Positions 1-9,992 of a stretch of DNA of 64,000 nucleotides are shown piece by piece; positions within the stretch are counted from its first letter, which is position 1; each line of letters starts with the position of its first letter. The stretch is taken from the NCBI RefSeq assembly GCF_002104995.1, contig NW_024468261.1:434001-498000 (forward strand), in the 5' to 3' direction. The DNA comes from Linderina pennispora (Eukaryota > Kickxellomycota > Kickxellomycetes > Kickxellales > Kickxellaceae). The position numbers were made by a program, and so were the translations under genes. The notes under the pieces are model-generated. The model had not been told where the DNA came from. It did no database searches and worked only from the letters and a program-made list of their open reading frames with translations.

Positions 1-1267
1 GGGAACGCGGCTCGCCAACAGCGCTGCTGCCGTGGCGGCTCGCCCACGATCGAAAGCAGTCACTGCGGCTCGCGTCTGGCAGCGGACAGCGGGGCTTACA
101 TAACAGGCCTATTAATTACATTTAATCTGCCGTGGCAGCGGCGAGTTGGGCCGGCGGTCTGGGCTGTGCTCATCACTCTGTGGAATTGCGATCAGCCCTG
201 CTGAGCGGCACGACCTAGTGGCTAGGCTCCCCTGCAGCGCATGCTCTCGTCTCCTTTTCCATGTTGCTCAAAGTCAATCTGACTCGCTCATTGCGTATGT
301 ATGGCCGGAGGCACAGGCAGCAAATGAGATTGGGCGCATAAGCGACAAACGGCAAGCACCAGATGCGGGCGCGAGCGGCAGTGATGTGCGCAGCACAAGG
401 CAGCTTGCGCTGGCTCGACGCGTATTTATACCCGAGGCTCGCACCAAGACGCCCGTCTCCCGTATTGGCTTCCCAATCCCCTCTCGCTGTAGACTCACTT
501 TTTCTCCTTACAACCGCAAAAAGCCCGCCGATTCGCACTGTCATATTTCCATAGAACCAGCAGCATTCCTTCCCTTTGCGCACATCTTGCAGAAAAACCC
601 GCCGGCCAACTGCCCGTGCCGACAGAATCGCAAGCAAACCCAACAATCGCGGCAAATCCCTAACAAGGAAAACGACCACCAGCGCGGCGACGATCGCTAA
701 ATAGAATCCACCCCACACAGCCCACATCCCCTCTTTTCCCGTCTGCCTGCACAGCTGATGACAATCACGTTAGAACGGTAAGTGCCGAAAAATATGCCAC
801 TCCCCCGGGCGCCAGCTGGCTTGCTGCCTGGATCATTCGGAGGCGCATCTCATGTGATGTGCCAGACCCGGTTGTTCCCACGCAGCCATTGCGCCCAGTG
901 CTTGTTGGACGCCAGCACAGGGATGCGTTGCTCCTCCGACTGGCTGTACAGTGAATCGTAAAATGCCCCGAAAAATTGCGGCGGCCACTGCAAAAAAACT
1001 TTTTTCGCGGTGCTCTTGCGCGGGACCGGGCCTGCCTAACTGCAGGTATAAATTCCGGCCTGGGTGCCTTCTGCGGAGGGGCTCTTCTTCGCCCTCCCCA
1101 GCACCCCCCTTTTCTCTATACTTTAAGCTTTTGGTGCTTCAGCCTTTCTGTTTCACCTGGTACTTTCAAAAGCCAGCCTTCTTTTGCATCGACATAAGCA
1201 TCAGCGTCATCAGCGTGCGTCTCGCTTCACATAAACACATTTCTCACACCCACGCTCTTTTTATACA
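1..1267. other. Left-end region without a supported gene
   Basis: No recognisable coding sequence was found in the first 1.2 kb. Two long open frames lie opposite each other at about 146-727, but neither resembles a known protein. The minus one has a hydrophobic N-terminus and then low-quality sequence. The right-hand part is the probable promoter and 5' leader of the WD40 gene that starts at 1268. A TATA-like run also occurs near 420-432, readable on either strand, with no gene I can assign to it. Confidence 0.5.
1047..1052 (+). promoter_or_regulatory. TATA box candidate for the WD40 gene
   Basis: A clean TATAAA lies in GC-rich surroundings and is followed by a pyrimidine-rich leader. It is about 220 bases before the ATG at 1268, which would give a long 5' leader. 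The assignment rests on position and motif only. Confidence 0.4.
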
Positions 1268-3255
1268 ATGGTCGCCCCGACGATGCGGAACCGATACATA
1301 ATCTCCGACAACCCAAACACCAACGGAGCTGCGCCGTCGCTGTCGGATTCGGCTTACCATGCAAAACTTGGATACCGCAGTGTGGTCAACACATACGAGT
1401 TTGTCAAGCCCTCGCCGCGGCGGCACCAGCAGCGCACCAGCTGGAACCACTGGTAGGTAGAGCCGTCTCCTCCTGATGTGCTCTAATGGGCTCTAAAGCG
1501 GGCCAGTGGGCGACCTCAGTGTGTCCTAATTTTAGTGCTGCTATAGCACATATCACTGCGCTTCTTGTTTTACCCCGCCGCGCTCTATTGCACGGTTCTT
1601 CTGGCAGGTTTACTGTGATGCCCAATATCCCGTCCAAACATTACCAACCGATTTTTTACTCAGAGACGCCGCCCGCTATTCTGTTTGTTGCTTATGTAGG
1701 CAGCTGCGTGACGTTGTCCTGTGTCCCGGCAACAAAATCGGAGCTCTACTCGATCTACCGCTGCAATGTCGACAAGTATGATACCCGCAAGCATCAGGTA
1801 AGTCGCTTTGCCAGCAGGCTTCCCACAGTACGCTGATTCGTGCCCATTGTGGATGGCCCGGTTTTAGCCAGGAGGGAGGGATGCATATGCATGCCAGTGC
1901 GATGCACCTCCTGCTGCCAAGAAGGCCGTGAGAGGCGGCATCGCGCGTTCCGCTTTGTCTATTTACTGTGTCGTGGATCAGGTGTGCTACGGCCAAGCAG
2001 GAACTGCGCTTTATTTTGCGCTTTAAGTTGCTCCCTTGGTTGTCCTCCTGCCAACCACAAGCACCACATCCCACCCGCCGTGGATTGCTCAAATGCGCCG
2101 CTCTCTTCTCTTGTAATTGTAGTCCACCCGCGTCCTCGGCGATCTGTCCTTTGATCCCGTGAGCATGGCTGTTGGCGGCGACTTTATCGTGGTCGGCGGG
2201 CAGCGAGCTGAGCTGGCCGTAGCGAGACTTAGCAACCCGGGCGAGACTATAAGCTTGACACACATGGGCGGCTCCATCAACAACTTTGTCGCTTTGGATC
2301 GCCAGCCGCGCGCCTTGCCCACCCGCCGCCGCCTGCGCGACTCTGCGGCATTTGTCGAGGACGGTGTGACCAACCTGAACATCATGAATAGCCAAGCCGC
2401 CCCGCCACGCGTGCTTGTCTGCAACAATGACAGATCAGTCAAGCTGCTGTCGCTGCCCGACCTGAGCCTGATCACGGAGCTGAAGTTCCCGGTCGCTGTC
2501 AACTACGGTAAGGACCTGCGCACCTGACTCCAGATTATTGCCACTTTATGCAGTAGCCACACACTAATCACTCTCACCATTGTAGCCGCGGTCAGTCCTG
2601 ACGGGACAAAGATGTGTGTGGTTGGCGATTCAAACAGCGTGTTCCTGTTCAACAAGCGCGGCGACGACTTTGAAAAGATTGCGACCCTGACTGCCTCCAA
2701 CGATGCATCGTTTTCGTGCGACTGGAGCCAAAGCTCCGAGCTATTTGCCGTTGGCAGTCAGGATGGGTTTGTCAACGTCTGGGATATCCGCTCACACCAA
2801 AAGATGATTTCGCTCGAGACATACCAGCACGGAAGGTCCCGCGGTGCCTGTCGCAACGTAAAGTTCTCGCCCAGCGGCTCTGTTGATCTGCTGGCGTTCT
2901 CGGAGGTAAGTTTCCATGCGAGACAGCCGACCCTGTGACGCTTTTCTCCCCAAACATGCACCCTGCACGCATTGTGACTCAGCTCCATTTGCTCTTGTAG
3001 CACACCAGCTTTGTCAACATCGTTGACGCCCGCAGCTTCGAGAAGCGCCAGATTCTGCGTGTCGCTGCTGATTTGAGCGAATCGATGGATTCTGTGGACT
3101 CAACCGTGACCCTGCACCAGCAGGACCTGCAGATTACTGGGCTTCGCTTTGCGCCTGACAGCTCTGCGCTCTTTGTTGGACTTGAGGACTCGATCCTGGA
3201 GTATGCCGTCGACCGCATCGGCCGCTACAGCTTCCCAAGCAGTGCCGTAATCTGA
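1268..3255 (+). CDS. WD40-repeat protein of the S. pombe C2A9.03 type, five exons
   Basis: The coding sequence can be read as five exons: 1268-1452, 1608-1797, 2123-2507, 2586-2905 and 3001-3255. The donors are GTAGGT, GTAAGT, GTAAGG and GTAAGT, each intron ends in AG, and all phases agree, giving 444 residues. The middle and C-terminal parts show WD40 blades (for example the run ending VWDIRSH, and ITGLRFAPDS followed by LFVGLEDSILEY). The order of blocks, including 'VSPDGTKMCVVGD' and the final 'GLRFAPDSSALFVG', resembles the fungal/plant family of uncharacterised WD-repeat proteins that includes S. pombe C2A9.03. Its molecular role is unknown; such propellers usually serve as protein-binding scaffolds. 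No frameshift is needed. The second intron is long (325 bases), so a small extra exon there cannot be excluded. Confidence 0.8.
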
Positions 3256-3812
3256 GATGAACTACCCCACTGTTTGATATCCCAGCCACCATGACCAGCC
3301 TGAGCTGCGTACGTCATCGCCACATGCATTGCCAATTACCCCGGTGGGTACCAGGATTGCCACTCATAGCACATCCTACACCCTGCCACATTCAACTTAT
3401 ACTATTTAGCATATTGGACTTTGTGTCTTTCTGTCTGTTTATTTTAATACCCTGCAAGCTCAATTTATCTTTTCTGTTCATTGTAATTTTTTCAAAATCT
3501 AAAAATAATATACACTGTCATCATTTGGAGATGTGTGGCATTTTGTCCATCCTCGGAACACCCCCATATCAGTAGGGATAAGCAAGGAGAGTGCAGTTTA
3601 ATTGATTCTGGCCTATGTCTACAATAGCGCGTATGTGGCAAGAGTAGAAACAACTGCCAAATATTCAGGTATGATGATAATCATATTGACTTGGTAACTT
3701 TAATACGGAATCCCACTGTTCAAACATAAACCACTGCCGATGCCACTACTATCAGCCTTTACAGCAGAATAATATGCCGCTTCGCTCTCTGGTGCAACGC
3801 TATACACGCATT
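3256..3812. other. Intergenic, convergent 3' ends
   Basis: About 560 bases between the stop of the WD40 gene and the stop of the minus-strand LPMO-like gene. It is AT-richer than the genes around it and holds no supported coding sequence. It presumably contains both 3' untranslated regions. Confidence 0.6.
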
Positions 3813-5348
3813 CTATACGTTCGAGTACGATATGGTCAGACTTGCAGGTATCACAGTGTTGTTTGACGACACCACGACCTGGAGCACTGGCTTGTCGTTT
3901 ACAGTGACTGTTTTCATCATGGTAAGCACGCTGGCAGCGGGGGTGACCTGTGTCGGATACCTATGATTCACCGATAGTGACGCACTAGCTAGCACACTCT
4001 TGATATCCGGACGGTTCGTGATGAATGGTTTGACTGTGGACTCGTACCCGCCAAGTGTCGACAGTTCATGTTCATACTGCTTATCTCCCTGCCCTCCAAT
4101 ATCTAGCGGCCCCTTGCTGATCGCGCGCTTGTCGTCAAACAGCGGTGTGCCGAGCGGAACCGTGGCTGGTGCCATAAATGAACCTGTATTTGTAGACGCC
4201 AGAATGTCCAGACCCTGAGCCTCTGGCCCTGATGCAGGCGTCGTTCTGTGTGGGGGGCTAAGGGAGGGCGGGATGTAGTCCTCGGAGGCACTGCTATCGC
4301 TAGTCTGTGTGCTGTGTGTTGAGCCAAATGTAAACGATGGGAATGCCTTCTCCTGTGTGTACTGGTTGATGTCGGCGGACTCGCTAATAATAGTCAGCCC
4401 GACATTCGTTCCATAGATAGGCTTTTCGTTACCATTAGAGGCTGAAATGCGAGCACCGCCTCCGCGCGTCTGTATTCCATGGCCATATGTGTAGTCTGCT
4501 TCTGTGTCCTCCTCGGTAATGAATTGAGTCGCGTACACAACGTGTGTAGTGGTCGAAGTGTCTTCAGAAACAAGCAAAACGACTGTGCCAGAGTCAGAAT
4601 CAGAGTTAGCTGTCTCCTCAACGTCGTTGGACTGCTCCTCGACCGAACTGTCAGACTCACTAGATTCCTCGGTGGTCGACTCATCCTCAACTCGCTTTTT
4701 GGGCTTTTCGACATCGCCAACATTGACGAATGGGCGCTTCTCAAACATGACCGCCAAGTCGTCTTTCTTCGCAAACTCCTTGGGTGCCAGCGTCGGCATT
4801 CCAGGTACATTCACAACCAGCAGTTCACGGCCAGTAAATGTCTCTTCGGTACCATAGTTCTCAACGCGCACATCGGCACAGTTCATGAAGAACGAGCGAT
4901 CAGACAGCGCCTCAATCCAAGTCCACGCGAATATCGCCCTTTTTGCCCTGGGCAACGTCTCGGGGATGGGCACATCATAGCCGCCATTAATTGTGTCCAG
5001 TAAACAGTTATCTTGCTTGTCCCAGAGCACACCAAACGTGGTGCCGTTGTCGTACGAAATGGCGAACTGGCAATCACCACCCTGCCGCGTCGCCGTACCG
5101 TCAAAAAACACCTTGAAGTTATGGCCGGCTATCAAGGTTCCTTGCACAGGGCCCTCAGGGAACTTACGGCATGGATAGCCGACAACGCTGTTCAGAGGCG
5201 TCTTCATGTTGTAGTCAACGTCATCGCTGTCCATATAGTACTTGCTGAACTTGGAACGCCGCGGTGCAGGCTCGCGCATTTCAACCTGCGCAAGACTAGT
5301 ACCCACAAGTAGCGAGAGCGGCAAGAGATAACACAAATAGGACTTCAT
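3813..5348 (-). CDS. Secreted AA11-type LPMO-like protein lacking the copper-binding histidines, with Ser/Thr-rich tail
   Basis: An intact 511-residue frame. Residues 1-20 form a signal peptide ending SLA, so cleavage would expose Gln at position 1. The next ~170 residues carry the pattern of chitin-active AA11-like lytic polysaccharide monooxygenases: a YNMKTPLN block, then GHNFKVFFDGTATRQGGDCQ, FAISYDNGTTF, and an AWTW...FFMNCADV block with conserved cysteines. LPMOs bind copper through the mature N-terminal His and a second His. Here the first is Gln (CAG codon), and the residue expected to be His before the Gly-rich CQ motif is Arg. Classical oxidative activity is therefore unlikely. Residues ~215-511 are acidic and Ser/Thr-rich, like a cell-wall stalk, with no GPI signal. 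A non-catalytic glycan-binding role is an inference. Confidence 0.75.
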   Translation of the reverse strand: MKSYLCYLLPLSLLVGTSLAQVEMREPAPRRSKFSKYYMDSDDVDYNMKTPLNSVVGYPCRKFPEGPVQGTLIAGHNFKVFFDGTATRQGGDCQFAISYDNGTTFGVLWDKQDNCLLDTINGGYDVPIPETLPRAKRAIFAWTWIEALSDRSFFMNCADVRVENYGTEETFTGRELLVVNVPGMPTLAPKEFAKKDDLAVMFEKRPFVNVGDVEKPKKRVEDESTTEESSESDSSVEEQSNDVEETANSDSDSGTVVLLVSEDTSTTTHVVYATQFITEEDTEADYTYGHGIQTRGGGARISASNGNEKPIYGTNVGLTIISESADINQYTQEKAFPSFTFGSTHSTQTSDSSASEDYIPPSLSPPHRTTPASGPEAQGLDILASTNTGSFMAPATVPLGTPLFDDKRAISKGPLDIGGQGDKQYEHELSTLGGYESTVKPFITNRPDIKSVLASASLSVNHRYPTQVTPAASVLTMMKTVTVNDKPVLQVVVSSNNTVIPASLTISYSNV

Positions 5349-5757
5349 GGTTTTGAGAGGTTTTGATGATGAGTGCAGACGAGAGCAAAGGTGCGGGTGA
5401 GGGGGTTTAGAGTCAGATGGTGATGGTTGCCAGAGAGCTAGAAGGCTGCTTCCCCGCTCTACTTGGTATCAGGATAAAAGAGAATTTTCATTTGGTTTGG
5501 AATAGCTGTGACGATAGGGGTTGCATTTTCGGATGCCATATCGAGAAATGTATGTGGAGATGGTAAATATGTCGAGAATGCTGCCCCCGGCTTCCAACTG
5601 ATCAAGAAATAGGCCAAAAATGTTTATTCAGTCAGCTATCACCTGGCACACAATGCATAAGTGTCAGAGAAATGCCTGCAGCAATAGAGGCAAACACCCC
5701 GCCTTTGGCAATGGCTGGCCATGGTAATATCAATACCTTAACATTGGTTTCTACAGC
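5349..5757. other. Divergent intergenic region (LPMO-like / fructosamine kinase)
   Basis: About 400 bases between the start codons of two oppositely oriented genes. It presumably contains both promoters. I see no clear TATA box and no coding sequence. Confidence 0.5.
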
Positions 5758-6666
5758 ATGAACAACGTACTGGAGTTGGACAAACTTAAATCGACGCTTA
5801 CAGCCTTCCTGGCAGATAGTGCAGAGAGTGACAGTGGCCCAGTAGTCTCGCTACGGAGCATCGGTGGAGGCTGCATCAACGACGCTTTTGAAGCCAAAAC
5901 GACTTCAGGCAGGAGCTACTTTGTCAAAGCCCACATGGCTGGTCCGAAAATGAGCAAGGCGCAGTGCCTAGCTATGTTCGCCGCCGAGCACAAGGGGCTG
6001 GCAGCTTTGAGGGCAACCGGCACCTTCAAAGTTCCGGCTCCAATCGGAGTCGGTGGGATCTCCGACGGTGCTTTCCTTGTCACCGAATACGTACCTATGC
6101 AGCCGCTTCGTAACCAACAGCGGATGGGCGAACAACTAGCGCATTTGCATTTGGCAAAGGGGCCGAGCAGATTTGGATTTGAGGTCGACAACTTGATTGG
6201 CAGCACACCCCAACCCAATACGTGGAACGATGACTGGGTCGAGTTCCTCAGAATGCGCCTGGAGTTTCAGTTCTCGCTGGCAAGATTCACAGGCGTTGTT
6301 GCTGCGCTTAGCAACAAGCTGCTCGCGAGGTTGCCTGAGTACTTCTCGGGAATCACTATCACCCCTGCGCTCATCCATGGTGACCTTTGGAGCGGAAACT
6401 GTGCTGCTGATGAGGCAGGCGAGCCTGTGATCTTCGATCCAGCTACAGTCTGGGGTCACAACGAGGCTGAGCTCGGCATCATGCGCATGTTCGGTGGGTT
6501 CGGTCCTGAGTGCTTTAATGCGTACCATGCGATCATTCCCAAGGCCCCGGGCTTTGACAAGCGGGTGCTAATATACGAGCTGTACCATACAGTGAACCAT
6601 TACAACCTGTTTGGGTCTGGATACCTGGGCCAGTGTGAGCAGCTTCTTGAGCGCATCTTGGACTAG
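5758..6666 (+). CDS. FN3K: Fructosamine/ketosamine-3-kinase
   Basis: An intact 302-residue protein, the usual length of the fructosamine-3-kinase family (protein-kinase-like fold). These enzymes phosphorylate sugar adducts on lysine side chains so that the adducts fall off, repairing glycated proteins in the cytosol. A glycine-rich loop IGGGCIND is at ~35-42, a Lys in VKAH follows at ~57, the catalytic loop HGDLWSGN lies near residue 204, and the metal-binding FDPA block plus GHNEAELG follows. Cys39 in the glycine-rich loop matches the cysteine described as a redox switch in this family. The first ATG fits the family start. Neighbours on both sides are secreted glycan-related genes on the other strand; no shared operon is implied. 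Confidence 0.93.
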   Translation: MNNVLELDKLKSTLTAFLADSAESDSGPVVSLRSIGGGCINDAFEAKTTSGRSYFVKAHMAGPKMSKAQCLAMFAAEHKGLAALRATGTFKVPAPIGVGGISDGAFLVTEYVPMQPLRNQQRMGEQLAHLHLAKGPSRFGFEVDNLIGSTPQPNTWNDDWVEFLRMRLEFQFSLARFTGVVAALSNKLLARLPEYFSGITITPALIHGDLWSGNCAADEAGEPVIFDPATVWGHNEAELGIMRMFGGFGPECFNAYHAIIPKAPGFDKRVLIYELYHTVNHYNLFGSGYLGQCEQLLERILD

Positions 6667-6818
6667 TATATCTGTAGCACACTCCAACGCTGTATCTCTG
6701 CAACTCTACATGCTCAGAATTGCCCATTTGTATGGTTGAGAAGCGCTTTTAATATCGAGAATCATAAAACAGGTTCTACTAGCGACCAGGCTATCTAAAG
6801 AGCGTGGGGCGTGTATAT

Positions 6819-7988
6819 CTAGAAGAAGGCGGAGGCTGCCAGAGCAACAGCTGAGGCAAGAACACCAGCGGTCGAGTAGCCTGAGGTCAGCGACCAGGCA
6901 CCGTTAGTGCTGGAAGAACCAGCGGCTGACGACGAGCCCTTGGAAACTGCCTTAGAAACTGCCTTAGAGGAGTGTCCGCCAGACTTGCTGTCGTAGCCGG
7001 CCTCGTCAGACTCGAGATCACTCTCTTCGCCAGAGACCGAGGCGTGGCGGCTGCCAGAAGCGGAAGCACTCTCCTCGGCGTCCTCCTTCGGGTTTGGCAC
7101 GAAGCCCTTGCAGTCGTACATTGGCGAGTTGAACTTGGGAGTCTTGTCACCCTTGAGGATACCCCAGTGGGTCTCGACGTCGCTGGCGTTTGTCACAGGC
7201 TTCCATGCCTCGTCGAAGGCGCTGAACCAGATGTAGTCGATCTTCTCCAGGTTGGCGCGGCAGATGAACTCGCGCATGTACCGCTGCTCGTTCTTGAGCG
7301 ACGGAACCGCGGCATCGTAGTTGCCACCGTTATCGGGCCAGCCAGTCTCGCCAACAACAACCTTCTTCTTACCGGCGATCGCCTGGATGTCATAAATGTG
7401 CTTAAACACCTTGTCCTGGGCGCCGTCAATGTCGGTGCCCTCCCAGAACGGGAAGGCGTGCACGTTGACGTAGTCGACAGCGTCAACTAGCGTCTTGTCA
7501 TAAAATGGCCAGGTCTCTGACGACGTGACAGGGATGCTGCCCAGACCAATCTTGGTCAGCGCAGCCTTGGTATCGTGGACCTTGTCAGCAATCTGTGCCG
7601 AGGTCTGTTCCTTGCGGTAGACAGCCTCGTTACCAACAATGACAGCTGTAACATGCTTCTTGAAGTCGAACACACCAGCCAGACGCAGGAGCTCGTTCTT
7701 ATCGGTCTCATAGACAGTGTCGTTCTTGTTGACCCACAGGCCGAGCTGAACCTTCCAGTCTGTGTTCTCCATAGCGCGCAGCACTGGCTCGCCCTGGTTG
7801 CAGTCGTGGACACTGTAGATGCGCACCTGGTCGGTGTACTTGCTCAGCACCTTCAGATCATCCTTGACAGTATCGACAGTCGGGCAGTCTCCGTTGGTGA
7901 GCTGTTTCGGGTTGTACGAAAGACCGGAAAACTGGTTGGCAGCTGCGGCAGAGATGGCAAGGGAGGCAAGAGTAAGCGAAAACTTCAT
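6819..7988 (-). CDS. GPI-anchored glucan endo-1,3-beta-glucosidase, family GH17
   Basis: An intact 389-residue protein. The N-terminal ~17 residues are a signal peptide. The GH17 catalytic domain covers about residues 20-300. The acid/base Glu is in VGNEAVYR and the nucleophile Glu in VVGETGWPDNGG. A GLSYNPKQ block follows the signal peptide, as in Bgl2/Scw-type wall enzymes. Residues ~305-365 form a Ser/Ala/acidic linker. The last ~25 residues are hydrophobic after a small-residue stretch (SSSTNGAWS), as expected for GPI attachment. It would act at the plasma membrane or wall on beta-1,3-glucan, as hydrolase or transglucosylase. No frameshift is visible. Confidence 0.92.
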   Translation of the reverse strand: MKFSLTLASLAISAAAANQFSGLSYNPKQLTNGDCPTVDTVKDDLKVLSKYTDQVRIYSVHDCNQGEPVLRAMENTDWKVQLGLWVNKNDTVYETDKNELLRLAGVFDFKKHVTAVIVGNEAVYRKEQTSAQIADKVHDTKAALTKIGLGSIPVTSSETWPFYDKTLVDAVDYVNVHAFPFWEGTDIDGAQDKVFKHIYDIQAIAGKKKVVVGETGWPDNGGNYDAAVPSLKNEQRYMREFICRANLEKIDYIWFSAFDEAWKPVTNASDVETHWGILKGDKTPKFNSPMYDCKGFVPNPKEDAEESASASGSRHASVSGEESDLESDEAGYDSKSGGHSSKAVSKAVSKGSSSAAGSSSTNGAWSLTSGYSTAGVLASAVALAASAFF

Positions 7989-8334
7989 TGTGGTCGTGTT
8001 GAGATATCTGGTAATGGTGGTGTTGTTATGAAAAAGGGAAGGGTAAGCGCGAAGAGTACGTGGAGCCGAAGAGTATGAGGGAGGGAAAGAGTATTCGAAT
8101 GTGGTCGTTTATGCCCAGCAAAATAACCAAGAGGAGGGAATAGAGATGCAAAAGCAGAGGAGTTGGGTGGAACTGAAAGCAAAGGAAGACGGCCGTCATT
8201 ACAAAAACAATTTCTGGAAGTATCAATCCAATGGTTTCTATTTTAGGAATCGGTCCAGCGCGACCATGAGGTAGCGAGCTGCAAATCGCACTACTGCAGA
8301 ACAGACTCGGCCGAGTCGCGGATCGCCAGTAGCC
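7989..8334. other. Promoter region of the GH17 gene
   Basis: On the minus strand this is the 5' flank of the glucanase. It is pyrimidine-rich close to the start codon, with CT-rich runs on the coding strand. No coding sequence is supported. Confidence 0.45.
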
Positions 8335-8826
8335 TCAATGCGAGCATGGCATACAATGTGCTGTTGTTTTGGACAAGGTGAATGTGAGTCCCAAGCCATT
8401 GACGCAGGCTCGATCACCCTGGACCCGCAGCCATGCGACAGCACAAAGCACAATAAACACCGCCTTTACAAGATCATCGCCTCTCCGCTCACTGCATGCA
8501 ATATTTGGACCTAGACGCATTGCTTTGACTGACCAGCTGTTCTCAAATTCATAGAATGCATCGTAGTTGTCCCTCGAACTGTTTTGACTAGTAGCTATGA
8601 TAGGGTTGTTGGCGATCCAGGATACGGCAAACAGGTATTTGACGAGCACTGCATTTAAAAACTGATCCATGCGTGTAATTGCGAGCCTGATTGAGCCCGG
8701 GTGGAGAGTCTGTTGGTGCAGCCCACGACTCATCCATTCCTCACCAAAACCGAGACTCGGAAAGCAAAGAAGCCTATTGCTTTCTAAGGTAATAGATCCA
8801 GGTGCTGCGGGAGTATATTCAGGCAA
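8335..8826 (-). other. Open frame of 163 codons, coding status unclear
   Basis: A continuous minus-strand frame lies just downstream of the unidentified island at 8872-9520. Parts of the translation look protein-like, with a hydrophobic stretch ending in VFIVLCAVAWLRV, but I recognise no family. It could be a further exon of that island or chance. No start context or splice sites can be proposed with confidence. Confidence 0.2.
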
Positions 8827-8871
8827 GTCTTGATTCTACTGCCAGATGCATTCTGCAGCATGGCTAATGGC

Positions 8872-9520
8872 TTAGTCAAACGTGTCGATTTCAGGAAGAT
8901 AGGATACTCTGCGCCCAAGACCAATTGCAATCCTTGATGGGACCTCAGTAGCCAGCTGCTTCGGTGCCACAGCATGCTTTTCCATCTCCAGAGATGCTCG
9001 ATCAAAGTCGGAGAGTCGGACTGCTGGTCCTAGGCCTGACCTGACACCGCAGGTTCCGAGTAGCCATGCAAACTACTCGTATGCAGCACAAAAGAAGCAG
9101 TTGGTAGCGATCACCTGGCGAGCTGTAGGATAGATTGCAACATACGATATCGGACCGAGGTCCACTGGAAACATGAGCTGCAAATCAAAGTGAGATCTGC
9201 TTAAGGGGCTCAGCCCACAGCATGCGGCAAGGGCGGCCCGTTTAATACAGAGGAGTGCATCATAAGCAGGACCACTTTGTTGATATGATTCTGGTGTTGC
9301 TGCTTGTGTACGTGTCCGCTTGTGCGATGCCACCCATCTCTGACAGCAGGAATTCCTTGACAGACCGAGTGTGCATTCTTGATATATGACTACTGTGTCT
9401 GAGTACCTAGTCGTTGATGAAAACTTGGAGCTCATTGGTTTTGTGGAATGTGGTGTTAACTACTCTAGAGTGTCATCGACCTCGGAATAAGTCCTACCGT
9501 AATCCATCTCACAAGATCTT
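8872..9520 (-). CDS. Unidentified minus-strand coding island, probable multi-exon gene or remnant
   Basis: The best part is a 66-codon stretch from 9072 down to a TAA at 8872. It is preceded by an AG acceptor and ends with PSRIAIGLGRRVSYLPEIDTFD, which reads like a real C-terminus. Upstream, short coding-like pieces appear in different frames: FHKTNELQVFIND and SVKEFLLSEMGGIAQADT near 9320-9460, and FPVDLGPISYVAIYP near 9130-9180. This suggests several small exons or indel damage. I do not recognise the family. It could be a lineage-specific gene or a decayed copy. Confidence 0.35.
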
Positions 9521-9992
9521 GAGGAAAGCTTGAGCATTTACAGATATCTGGCTGCGGAATTCTTTTAAGGTGCTGTGAATTACACTCTATTTTCTACTGA
9601 AAATGAGACAGCCTTACAGCATACCCAAATGCAAGGAAAAATCAATTGCCTAGTTGAGTACCAGGGTATTGGGAAAGTTCCAAGGCTGCCTTCGATCCAC
9701 TCACAGACCATCAATGACTTGTCAACTGGAGTTCTATCAAATATTCCTGCAGCACTCTAGTTAGGACTGAAGACCTCGAACACCCCCCACACCTGTCATA
9801 CTGGATGTGGTGAGTTCGTGGTTGGTGGCTTGCTCCGTACCGCAGGTTTTCTTGGTGGCAGTGATTGGACCAGACTCCCAACCAAACCGGAATTAGATTT
9901 TTTTAGATTCCTGCGGCTGGAGATTTTCTTTTTCTCCTCTTGAGCCTCTCAATACGCCTTGAATTCTCTCTCTCTATTTATTGGACTAAACC
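9521..9992. other. Intergenic, promoter side of DUS2
   Basis: No supported gene. The last ~80 bases before the ATG at 9993 are strongly T- and CT-rich, as is common for fungal promoter and leader sequence. Confidence 0.5.

Noticed and set aside
146..727. Two long opposite open frames at the left end, one with a hydrophobic N-terminus
   Set aside because: No family resemblance, no splice or start context. GC-rich DNA produces such frames by chance, and both cannot be coding.
1676..2395. 239-codon minus-strand frame
   Set aside because: It overlaps three exons of the WD40 gene, whose exon phases and motifs are consistent.
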